Assembly (NCBI GenBank): GCA_966696705.1 | Contig: CBKZPU010000006.1 | Coordinates: 8,558-72,557, forward strand | Direction: 5' to 3' | DNA length: 64,000 bases | From: Haloferula sp966696705 | GTDB lineage: Bacteria; Verrucomicrobiota; Verrucomicrobiia; Verrucomicrobiales; Akkermansiaceae | Part shown: positions 35,562 through 44,455 of the stretch, piece after piece | How positions within the stretch are numbered: the first letter of the stretch is position 1 | Layout: the number at the start of each line of letters is the position of its first letter | Position numbers and translations under genes: made by a program | Notes under the pieces: generated by a model | Database searches by the model: none | Told to the model about the DNA's origin: nothing | What the model saw: only the letters and a program-made list of their open reading frames with translations

Positions 35562-38500
35562 ACGAAGAACTCCCTCCCCCCGAAGCCATTGCCGTGATCG
35601 GCATGGCAGGCCGCTTTCCCGGTGCCGATTCGCCCGACGAGTTCTGGGAAAACCTCATCGCCGGCAAGGACTGCATCACCCGCTTCGACTCGCGGGTGGA
35701 AAGCGACGGCTCGAAGTACGTCGGCGCCCGTAGCATTCTCGAACGCCCCGATCTTTTCGATGCCTCGTTCTTCGGCATCTATCCGAAGGAAGCCGAGCTG
35801 ATGGACCCCCAGCACCGCGTGTTCCTCGAATGCGCTTGGGAAGCAATCGAGCACGCCGGCTACGATCCCGGTGCCTATCCCGGCATGATCGGCGTCTATG
35901 CCGGCCTGAGCCTGAACACCTACCTGCTCCACAATCTCGGCAAGGCCAAGGAGCTTGCGAAGAACTATCAGGTCGCCGAGTACCAGACGATGCTGGGCAA
36001 CGACAAGGACTTCCTCCCTGTCCGCGTCTCCTACAAGCTGAACCTCCGCGGCCCGAGCATGACGATCCAGGCGGCGTGCTCCACGTCGCTGGTCGCCATC
36101 TGCCAAGCGGCCACCTCGTTGCTCACCTACCAGTGCGACATGGCGCTCGCCGGTGGGGTGTCGATCAGCTTTCCCCAACAGCGCGACTACCTCTACGCCG
36201 AAGAGGGCATGGTCTCCGGCGACGGCACCGTGCGCGCCTTCGATGAAAAGGCGAATGGCACCGTCTTTGGCCACGGTTGCGGCGTCGTGCTCTTGAAGCG
36301 GCTCAGTGAAGCGATCGCCGACCGCGATCCGATCCTCGCGGTGATCAAGGGTTGGGCGGTGAACAACGATGGTTCCGACAAGATCGGCTTCGCCGCGCCG
36401 GGCCTCAACGCGCAAGCCGACGTCATCGCCATGGCCCAAGCGGCTGCAGGTGTGCATCCAGCTGACGTCTCCTACATCGAAGCTCATGGCACTGGCACGC
36501 CGCTGGGCGACCCGATCGAAGTGACGGCCCTCACCAAGGCCTTCCGCGAAGGCGGCGCGGAGGAAAACGGATACTGCGCGCTTGGCACCGGCAAGACCCA
36601 CATCGGCCACCTCGACGTGGCCGCGGGCGTGACCGGATTGATCAAGACGATCCAGCAATTCCGCCACGGCAAGATCCCGGCGCTCCTTCATTTCGCCGCG
36701 CCGAATCCGCGGATCGATTTCGCGCACAGCCCTTTCCAACCGATCTCGGAAACGAAGGATTGGACACGCACCGACAAGCCTCGCCTCGCAGGGGTGAGCG
36801 CCTTTGGTGTCGGCGGCACGAACGCCCACGTGGTGATGGAGGAGGCTCCCCTCTCATCCACCAGTGGTCCGGGCAGAAAGCAGCAATTGCTGGTGCTTTC
36901 CGCGAAAACGGCAAGCGCCCTCGAAGCAATGGCCGTGAATCTGGCGAAGCATCTCGAGGACGGCCAAGCCAACCTTGCCGACGCATCGTTCACGCTCGCC
37001 ACCGGCCGCAAAGCCTTCCCATTCCGCCGCCATGTCGTCGCCGCGGATACTGCCGAATCCATCGCCAAGCTCCGCGAACCGGCGAAGTCATCCCCTTCTA
37101 ACAAAGTTCCGCGCGTTGCCTTCCTCTTCCCCGGTCAAGGTTCGCAATATCCCGACATGGGTCGCGAGCTCTACGACGCCGAACCCACCTTCCGTGACGC
37201 GGTGGACGAGTGCGCCGCCCTGCTCCAGTCGCATCTCGGCGTCGATATCCGCGCCACGCTTTGTCCGTCGGACAGTGATCGAACCGAGGCGGAGAAGCGC
37301 ATCCACCAGACGTCGATCACCCAGCCCTGCATCTTCGTCACCGAGTATGCCTTGGCCATGGTCTGGATCTCTTGGGGCGTGCAACCCGGCCTCCTCATCG
37401 GCCACAGCATCGGCGAATATGTCGCAGCCGTTCTCGCCGGCACCTTCACGCTGGCCGAAGCCCTCGGGCTGCTCGCCGTCCGCGCCAAGCTCATGCAGGA
37501 TCTTCCGTCCGGAGCCATGCTCGCCGTGCGCCAAGGCGACGGTGAACTCGTGCTGCCCGAGGGAATCAACCTCGCTGCCATCAACAGCCCGAAGCTCTGC
37601 ACCGTTTCCGGCTCGCACGAGGCCATCGCGGCCTATCAGCGTGAACTGGAGGCGAAGGAGACCGTCTGCCGCGCGCTCAACACCTCCCACGCGTTCCACT
37701 CGGTGATGATGGAGCCGATCGTCGCGCCCTTCACGGTAGAAGCCGCGAAGGTGGTGGCCCGGCCGCCAACCATTCCGTGGATCTCGACTTGCACCGGGCG
37801 CGAAATGGATGCCGCAACCTTGGCGGATCCCGGCTACTGGGCACGGCAGCTTCGTCATGAAGTCCGCTTCACCAATGCCTTGGCCACAGCCTATGCCACT
37901 GGCGAACTGATCCTGTTGGAAGTCGGCCCCGGCCAAACCCTCGGACCTTTCGCCCGCCAGCATCCAGCTCGTGGAACGAGTTCGGTAGTCTCGACGTTGC
38001 CCTCGTCATCGAACGACCTAGTCGATCTCCTCAATGCCGCCGGGGAACTCTGGAAGTCCGGCGTTGCACTCGATTGGGCCTCTTTCTTCGCAGGTCAGGA
38101 GCGCTCCCGCGTTCATCTGCCGACGTACGCTTTCGAGCGCCAGAGCTACTGGATCGACGTCTCGGCCGAGACTACGCAAGTCTCGCCACCAGCTCCAACG
38201 CCTGTTGCCCCGCCCTCCCCATCTCCCGCCTCCCATCAGCCAGCCCCCCCCGCCATGTCCCGCGTCTCCAACCTTGCCGCCAAGCTGCGCGCCATCGTCC
38301 ACGAGCTTTCCGGCGTCACCGTCGATGACGATGCCGCGACATTCACCGAGCTGGGCTTTGACTCGCTTTTCCTCACCCAGGCCAGCCAGGCGATCCAATC
38401 GCGCCTCGGCGTGAAGATCACCTTCCGGCAGATGCTCGGGGAGCTTTCCTCGGTGGCGTCCATCGCCTCTCACCTCGACGCGGAACTGCCCGCCGACGCC

Positions 38501-41500
38501 GCATCTACTACGCCTGCCGTAGTTTCACCTTCCGCTCCTCTTCCTCAATCCACATCGGCTGGCAATGGCACCATCGAGCAATTGATGGCGAACCAGATCC
38601 AGCTCATGCAGGCGCTGCTGGCCGACCGCCAGAATCCGGCACCGGCACCCGCGGCCACCAATGGATTGGCTGCGGTGAAATGGCCCGCCAATCAAACCCG
38701 CAACGCTTCCGCCAACGCCCGCTTCGGCCCCTACAAGCCGATCGACAAGGGCGAGAACGGCGGACTCACCCCACGCCAACAGAGGTCGCTCGACGAGCTG
38801 ATTGCCCGCTACATCCGCAAGACCGCCACCTCCAAGGCCTACACCGCCGAACATCGCGATCACTATGCCGACCCGCGCGCCGTGGCCGGTTTCAAGTCGC
38901 TGTGGAAGGAGATGGTTTACCCCATCGTCTCCTCCCGCTCGAAGGGTGCGAAGATTTGGGACCTCGACGGCAACGAGTATGTCGATATCACCATGGGCTT
39001 CGGCACTTACTTCTTCGGCCACTCGCCGGAGTGGCTGACGGAAGCCATCGAGAAGCAGCTCCACACCGGCATCGAGATCGGACCGCAGTCCCCCATCGCC
39101 GGCAAGCTCGCGAAGGCGGTCTGCGAGCTGACCAACATGGAGCGCGCGACCTTCTGCAACACCGGCTCCGAAGCCGTGATGGCCGCCATGCGCCTGGCAC
39201 GCACAATCACCGGCCGCACCCGCATCGCCTACTTCACAGGCGACTACCACGGCATGTTCGAGGAGGTGCTGGTCCGCGGCGCCTGGGTCGATGGAGTTTA
39301 CAAGGCCCAGCCGATCGCCCCCGGCATCCCGCAGTCGCTGGTCGAGAACATGCTGGTGCTCGACTACGCCGATCCCGCGTCGCTGGAGATTCTGAAAGCC
39401 CACGCCCACGAACTCGCCGCCGTGATGGTCGAGCCGGTGCAGAGCCGCGCCCCCGGCCTCCAGCCCCGCGAGTTCATGCACGAGGTCCGCGCCATCACGA
39501 AGGCCGCCGGCACCGCGCTCATCTTTGATGAAGTCGTCACCGGCTTCCGCTGCCATCCTGGCGGTGCCCAGGCCTACTTCGGCGTCGAGGCCGACCTCGC
39601 CACCTACGGCAAGGTCATCGGCGGCGGCATGCCGATCGGCGTGCTGGCCGGCAAGCGCGAGTACATGGACGCGCTCGATGGCGGCGCATGGAACTACGGC
39701 GACGACAGCTTCCCGGAAGTCGGCGTGACCTTCTTCGCCGGCACCTTCGTCCGCCATCCGCTCGCCTTGGCCGCCGCCTGGCGCGTGGTCGAACATCTGA
39801 AAGGAGAAGGCCCGCGCCTCCAGATTGAGCTCACCGAGCGGGTCGAGCGCCTCTGTCGCACGCTCAACAACCACTTCGAGGCCATCGGCGTGCCGATCCG
39901 CCTGCCACATTTCAGCGCTTATGCCGTAATCGAGCACGCGCCGGATCTGAAGTGTGCCAGCTTGCTTTGGTACTTCCTCCGCGAGAAGGGCGTCCACGCC
40001 TGGGAAGGCCGGCCGCTCTACTTCACCACCGCCCACAGCGACGAGGATCTCGATCGCGTGGTGCGCGGCTTCACCGAGGCCGTCGCCGACATGCAGGCCG
40101 CCGGTTTTCTCCCCGCATCCACGAAGGAAGTGACAGCGCCCGCCGTCTTCCCCCGCCACGACGTCGCGACGACGACCGAGGCGCAGCGGGAGATCTTCCA
40201 CTCGCTGATGATGGGCGACGAGGCGAACTGCGCCTACAACGAATCGAACGTCATCCGGTTCGATGGCGAACTCGATCTTCCCGCACTGCGCACCGCATTG
40301 CTCGATCTCGTGGTCCGCCATCCCGCATTGCGCAGCACGTTCACTCCAGATGGCCAGCAGCAGATCTTCCACGCCGCGCCGCGGCACTTGGAAATCCACG
40401 AGCACGATTTCTCCACGCTGACCGCGGACGCGCGGGGCATGCACTGGTCGCAGGTGAAGGAAGACGAGGCGCGCACGCCCTTCGATCTCACACTTGGCCC
40501 CTTGCTTCGCCTCCAAGTCGCGAGGCTCTCGGCGGATCATCACGAACTGCTCTTCACCGCCCATCACATCGTCTGCGACGGCTGGTCCTTCGGGATGATC
40601 CTCATGGAGCTGGCCCATGCCTACAACGCCCGCAAGGCCGGCCGCCTGCCGATGCTGCCGCCGGCCATGTCGTTCGCCGACTATGCCCGCCATGAAGTTT
40701 CCCATCAGGACGAGCATGCCACTGCGGAGGCCTGGTGGGTCGCGAAGTTTGAAAATGGCGCACCCGTGCTGGAGCTTCCCACCGACCGGCCTCGCCCTCA
40801 GGTGAAGACCTTCGCCGGGTCGATGGAGTCGATCACGCTCGACTCCGATCGCTACGCCCGACTCAAGAAGGCCTCGCCCAAGCTCGGCGGAACCTTGTTC
40901 GCGACCCTGCTTGCCAGCTTCGCCACCTTGCTTCACCGCCTCACCGGTCAAGAGGATCTGGTCATCGGCGTGCCGGCGGCCGGACAGACGCGCATCGGCC
41001 GCGACGAACTGATCGGCCACTGCCTGAACTTCCTGCCGCTCCGTCTTCAAGCGGCCGCAGACTGTTCCTTCCGCACCTTCGCCGCGGAAGTGAAGGAACA
41101 GGTGCTCGAAGCCTACGATCACCAAGACTGCACCTTCGGCAGCTTGCTCAAGAAGCTTAGCTTGCCGCGCGACACCAGCCGCCTGCCGTTGGTCAACGTG
41201 ATGTTCAACATCGACAAGTCCGGCACCGACCAGATCGCCTTCGATGGCCTCGGCTTCGACGTCTGGACCAATCCGAAGCGTCACGTCAATTTCGACCTCT
41301 TCTTCAACCTCGTCCAAACCGACGAGCGCATGATCGTGGAGTGCGAGTACAATCCCGACCTCCACGACGCCGCCACCATCCGCCGCTGGTTGGGCTGCTT
41401 CGAGCAACTGATCGAAAGCGCGATCCTCGATGGCGAAACCACGCTGCAAGCCCTGCCCATTCTCAACGCGGAAGAAAGCCAGCGCGTCCTCGTGGATTGG

Positions 41501-44455
41501 AACGCGACCCAGCGCGACTATCCGCGCTCCGCCACCTTGCCCTGCCTCGTTTCGCATGTCGCATCCCGCGTTCCGGAGAAGACGGCCATCCGCTGCGGCG
41601 ATACCACCCTCAGCTATGCCGGACTGGAACAACGGGCCAATGCCATCGCCTCTCGCCTTCAATCGTCCGGTGTGAAGCGAGGCGATTTGGTCGGCATTCA
41701 CCTGGAGCGCTCGATCGACATGGTGGCGGGGCTGCTCGGCATCTTGAAATGCGGTGCCGCCTACGTGCCGATGGATCCCGCTTTCCCGGCGGAGCGTTTG
41801 GCCTTCATGGTCGAAGACGCGCACATGCCGCTGATTCTCTCGCAGACGTCACTGCATCAGGATCTGCCGGCATCGCAGGCGCGGGTAGAGCTTGTCGATG
41901 AGATCGCCGGCGACGGCAGCGACTTCACGCCGGTCGAAGGCGATCCCGAGGATCTTGCCTACGTCATCTTCACCTCCGGTTCGACCGGTCGTCCCAAGGG
42001 CGTCCGCCTACCCCATCGCGCGGTGGTGAACTTCCTCAACTCGATGCGCCGCGAACCGGGCCTGACTTCCGATGACGTGCTGCTCGCGGTGACCACGTTG
42101 TCCTTCGATATCGCCGGCTTGGAAATCTTCCTGCCGCTCACCACCGGCGCCGAAGTCGTGATCGCCATCCGCGACGTCACGATCGATGGCAATCGACTCG
42201 CCGAAACGATCGCGCGCCACAACGTGACGGTCCTGCAAGCGACGCCCGCCACGTGGCGCTTGCTGCTGGAAGCACAATGGTCCGGCAAGACCGGCTTCAA
42301 GGCGCTGGTCGGCGGTGAAGCCGTGCCGCACGATCTGGTCAACCGGCTCGCCCCGCTGTGTGAAGAAATCTGGAACGTCTATGGCCCTACCGAGACGACC
42401 ATCTGGTCCACCACCGCGAGGGTGGAAGCCGGTGATGGTCCCGTGACCATCGGCCGCCCCATCGACAATACCCAGGTCTTCGTCGTGAATCCGGCGATGC
42501 AGCCGCAACCGGTCGGCATCGCCGGCGAACTGCTCATCGGCGGCGACGGCCTCGCCCATGGCTACCACGAGCGCCAGGACCTGACCGATGACCGCTTCAT
42601 TTCCACGCCGCTGCAACCGGGCAAACTCTACCGCACCGGCGACCTCGCGCGCTGGAATCCCGACGGCTCGCTGGAGTGCCTCGGCCGCATGGACCATCAG
42701 GTGAAGGTCCGCGGTTTCCGCATCGAGCTCGGCGACATTGAGACCCACCTCGAACAGCACCCTTCCGTTGCGCAAGCCGTGGCCCATGTCCACGAGGGCC
42801 GCTTGGTCGCCTATGTGCGGCCCGAGGGGGCCACCGGCAATGGCACCGCGATCTGGGAGGACCAGTGGGACTTGCTCTACAAGTCCGCCATCGACCAATC
42901 CGGCAGCGGCAAGCTGGACATGCTCGACTCGGTGATCGCCGGCTGGGCAGGCATCACGGACATCGACGACCAGGTCGCCGAGTGGATTGAGACCACCAGC
43001 GCACGGCTGCGCGGCTACGGTCCTCGCCGTGTCTTTGAGATCGGCTGCGGCACCGGCCAGATCCTCTCGCGCTTCGCCGCGGAGTCCGAGTGCTACTGGG
43101 CCGCCGACATTTCGAACGTCGCGATCGAGGCGCTCCAGAAGAATCACCCGCTGCCGCAGGTGAAGCTGCTCCATCGCCCCGCTGACGATTTCACGGGGCT
43201 CCCGGAAGGCTATTTCGACACCGTCATCATCAATTCGGTCGCGCAGTATTTCCCTGATTCCGGCTATCTCGCCCGTGTGCTGGAAGGTGCCGCGAAGACG
43301 CTCAAGCCGGGAGGTCGCATCTTCCTCGGCGACATCCAGAGCAATGCCCTGCTTCCCGCTCATCACGCCGAAATCCTTCGCGAGCGCGCGCCGGTCGGAA
43401 CGACCTGCAAGCAACTCCGCGAAAAACTCGCCCAGCGGCTTTCCCGCGAAACCGAACTTTCGCTCGACCCTGCTTGGTTCGACCACCTCGACGGTTTCGC
43501 GCACATCGAGATCCAGCTTCGCCGCGGCAAGCTTTCGAATGAAACGACGACCTATCACTACGACGTGATCCTGCACGTCGGAGAAAAGCCGGCCACGCAG
43601 GTGGTGACCAACTGGCGCCAGTGGGAGCGGCTGAATCTCGAACAGCTTGAAGCGATGCTCGCCGAGGGGCCGAACGAATTGGCGATCGCCGGCATTCCGG
43701 ACCTCCGGCTTGCCTCGCCGCTCGGCTTCCTGCGGGCGCTGGAGCATTCGCCGGAAGAAAGCGCGCTGCCGTTCCTTCCTTCGCCGCCCAACACCTCGCT
43801 CACCGCGGAGGATCTTTACGCGGTCGCGATTTCGACGGGCTACAAGGCCCACGTCCGCTGGCGCGGCAATGGAGCCGCCGGCATCATGGACGTGATCTTC
43901 TTGCCCGCCGGCAGCGGAGTTCTGCCCCTGTGGCCGATCCAAGCGTCGCCCGCCCCCTTGGCAAACGTGCCGCACCACGAAAAGCCATCGGCAGCACTCG
44001 GCTCGGAGTTGCGCCAGCACCTCGCCACGAAGCTGCCGGACTACATGGTGCCTTCCGCCTTCGTGGTGCTCGACGCGTTCCCGCTTACTCCGAATGGAAA
44101 GGTGAACCGCAAGGCATTGCCCGCTCCGGGCGAGGCCGACGAAGCGCCAGCTCGTGAGATCGTCGCGGCGACGAACGACACCGAGCACAAGTTGGTGGAG
44201 ATCTGGAAGCAAGTGCTTGGCCTGAAGGAAATCGGCACCACCGACGACATCTTCGAGCTCGGCGGTGATTCGATCCTGATCTTCCAAATCAGCACCCGCG
44301 CCACCCGCATCGGCTTGGCACTTGCCCCGGCCCAGGTGTTCCGCCACCGCAACATCGCCGCGCTGGCCGCCGACCTGACATCCGCCGCGGAACCCAAGCC
44401 GGCCGCCCCGACCATCCAACGAGTGAACCGCGATGCTTACCGCCGCAAACTCTGA
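35558..44455 (+). CDS. Hybrid PKS/NRPS: KS-AT-ACP-aminotransferase-C-A(N-MT)-T
   Basis: A 2965-residue megasynthase. KS (~10-430) has Cys174, His310 and His351. AT (~518-815) has GHSIGEY Ser617 and HAFH (711-714), predicting malonyl-CoA. ACP has Ser936 (GFDSL). A class III aminotransferase of the iturin-synthetase type (~1056-1517) has its PLP lysine Lys1352 in TYGKVIGGG. The C domain (~1538-1957) has HHIVCDG at 1669-1675. The A domain (~1989-2860) has pocket D-I-L-Q-L-G-V-I-W-K, close to the glycine code. A SAM-binding N-methyltransferase (FEIGCGTG) is inserted at ~2430-2780. The final T has Ser2905. There is no KR, DH or ER. It is the middle gene of the three-gene assembly line. Confidence 0.95.
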   Translation: MNEELPPPEAIAVIGMAGRFPGADSPDEFWENLIAGKDCITRFDSRVESDGSKYVGARSILERPDLFDASFFGIYPKEAELMDPQHRVFLECAWEAIEHAGYDPGAYPGMIGVYAGLSLNTYLLHNLGKAKELAKNYQVAEYQTMLGNDKDFLPVRVSYKLNLRGPSMTIQAACSTSLVAICQAATSLLTYQCDMALAGGVSISFPQQRDYLYAEEGMVSGDGTVRAFDEKANGTVFGHGCGVVLLKRLSEAIADRDPILAVIKGWAVNNDGSDKIGFAAPGLNAQADVIAMAQAAAGVHPADVSYIEAHGTGTPLGDPIEVTALTKAFREGGAEENGYCALGTGKTHIGHLDVAAGVTGLIKTIQQFRHGKIPALLHFAAPNPRIDFAHSPFQPISETKDWTRTDKPRLAGVSAFGVGGTNAHVVMEEAPLSSTSGPGRKQQLLVLSAKTASALEAMAVNLAKHLEDGQANLADASFTLATGRKAFPFRRHVVAADTAESIAKLREPAKSSPSNKVPRVAFLFPGQGSQYPDMGRELYDAEPTFRDAVDECAALLQSHLGVDIRATLCPSDSDRTEAEKRIHQTSITQPCIFVTEYALAMVWISWGVQPGLLIGHSIGEYVAAVLAGTFTLAEALGLLAVRAKLMQDLPSGAMLAVRQGDGELVLPEGINLAAINSPKLCTVSGSHEAIAAYQRELEAKETVCRALNTSHAFHSVMMEPIVAPFTVEAAKVVARPPTIPWISTCTGREMDAATLADPGYWARQLRHEVRFTNALATAYATGELILLEVGPGQTLGPFARQHPARGTSSVVSTLPSSSNDLVDLLNAAGELWKSGVALDWASFFAGQERSRVHLPTYAFERQSYWIDVSAETTQVSPPAPTPVAPPSPSPASHQPAPPAMSRVSNLAAKLRAIVHELSGVTVDDDAATFTELGFDSLFLTQASQAIQSRLGVKITFRQMLGELSSVASIASHLDAELPADAASTTPAVVSPSAPLPQSTSAGNGTIEQLMANQIQLMQALLADRQNPAPAPAATNGLAAVKWPANQTRNASANARFGPYKPIDKGENGGLTPRQQRSLDELIARYIRKTATSKAYTAEHRDHYADPRAVAGFKSLWKEMVYPIVSSRSKGAKIWDLDGNEYVDITMGFGTYFFGHSPEWLTEAIEKQLHTGIEIGPQSPIAGKLAKAVCELTNMERATFCNTGSEAVMAAMRLARTITGRTRIAYFTGDYHGMFEEVLVRGAWVDGVYKAQPIAPGIPQSLVENMLVLDYADPASLEILKAHAHELAAVMVEPVQSRAPGLQPREFMHEVRAITKAAGTALIFDEVVTGFRCHPGGAQAYFGVEADLATYGKVIGGGMPIGVLAGKREYMDALDGGAWNYGDDSFPEVGVTFFAGTFVRHPLALAAAWRVVEHLKGEGPRLQIELTERVERLCRTLNNHFEAIGVPIRLPHFSAYAVIEHAPDLKCASLLWYFLREKGVHAWEGRPLYFTTAHSDEDLDRVVRGFTEAVADMQAAGFLPASTKEVTAPAVFPRHDVATTTEAQREIFHSLMMGDEANCAYNESNVIRFDGELDLPALRTALLDLVVRHPALRSTFTPDGQQQIFHAAPRHLEIHEHDFSTLTADARGMHWSQVKEDEARTPFDLTLGPLLRLQVARLSADHHELLFTAHHIVCDGWSFGMILMELAHAYNARKAGRLPMLPPAMSFADYARHEVSHQDEHATAEAWWVAKFENGAPVLELPTDRPRPQVKTFAGSMESITLDSDRYARLKKASPKLGGTLFATLLASFATLLHRLTGQEDLVIGVPAAGQTRIGRDELIGHCLNFLPLRLQAAADCSFRTFAAEVKEQVLEAYDHQDCTFGSLLKKLSLPRDTSRLPLVNVMFNIDKSGTDQIAFDGLGFDVWTNPKRHVNFDLFFNLVQTDERMIVECEYNPDLHDAATIRRWLGCFEQLIESAILDGETTLQALPILNAEESQRVLVDWNATQRDYPRSATLPCLVSHVASRVPEKTAIRCGDTTLSYAGLEQRANAIASRLQSSGVKRGDLVGIHLERSIDMVAGLLGILKCGAAYVPMDPAFPAERLAFMVEDAHMPLILSQTSLHQDLPASQARVELVDEIAGDGSDFTPVEGDPEDLAYVIFTSGSTGRPKGVRLPHRAVVNFLNSMRREPGLTSDDVLLAVTTLSFDIAGLEIFLPLTTGAEVVIAIRDVTIDGNRLAETIARHNVTVLQATPATWRLLLEAQWSGKTGFKALVGGEAVPHDLVNRLAPLCEEIWNVYGPTETTIWSTTARVEAGDGPVTIGRPIDNTQVFVVNPAMQPQPVGIAGELLIGGDGLAHGYHERQDLTDDRFISTPLQPGKLYRTGDLARWNPDGSLECLGRMDHQVKVRGFRIELGDIETHLEQHPSVAQAVAHVHEGRLVAYVRPEGATGNGTAIWEDQWDLLYKSAIDQSGSGKLDMLDSVIAGWAGITDIDDQVAEWIETTSARLRGYGPRRVFEIGCGTGQILSRFAAESECYWAADISNVAIEALQKNHPLPQVKLLHRPADDFTGLPEGYFDTVIINSVAQYFPDSGYLARVLEGAAKTLKPGGRIFLGDIQSNALLPAHHAEILRERAPVGTTCKQLREKLAQRLSRETELSLDPAWFDHLDGFAHIEIQLRRGKLSNETTTYHYDVILHVGEKPATQVVTNWRQWERLNLEQLEAMLAEGPNELAIAGIPDLRLASPLGFLRALEHSPEESALPFLPSPPNTSLTAEDLYAVAISTGYKAHVRWRGNGAAGIMDVIFLPAGSGVLPLWPIQASPAPLANVPHHEKPSAALGSELRQHLATKLPDYMVPSAFVVLDAFPLTPNGKVNRKALPAPGEADEAPAREIVAATNDTEHKLVEIWKQVLGLKEIGTTDDIFELGGDSILIFQISTRATRIGLALAPAQVFRHRNIAALAADLTSAAEPKPAAPTIQRVNRDAYRRKL

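Noticed and set aside
38525..41824. A 1099-codon open frame antisense to the PKS/NRPS gene (and another of 803 codons at 42008-44419)
   Set aside because: High-GC coding sequence commonly leaves the antisense frame open. The translation has no domain signature, and the sense strand has complete catalytic motifs across the same bases.
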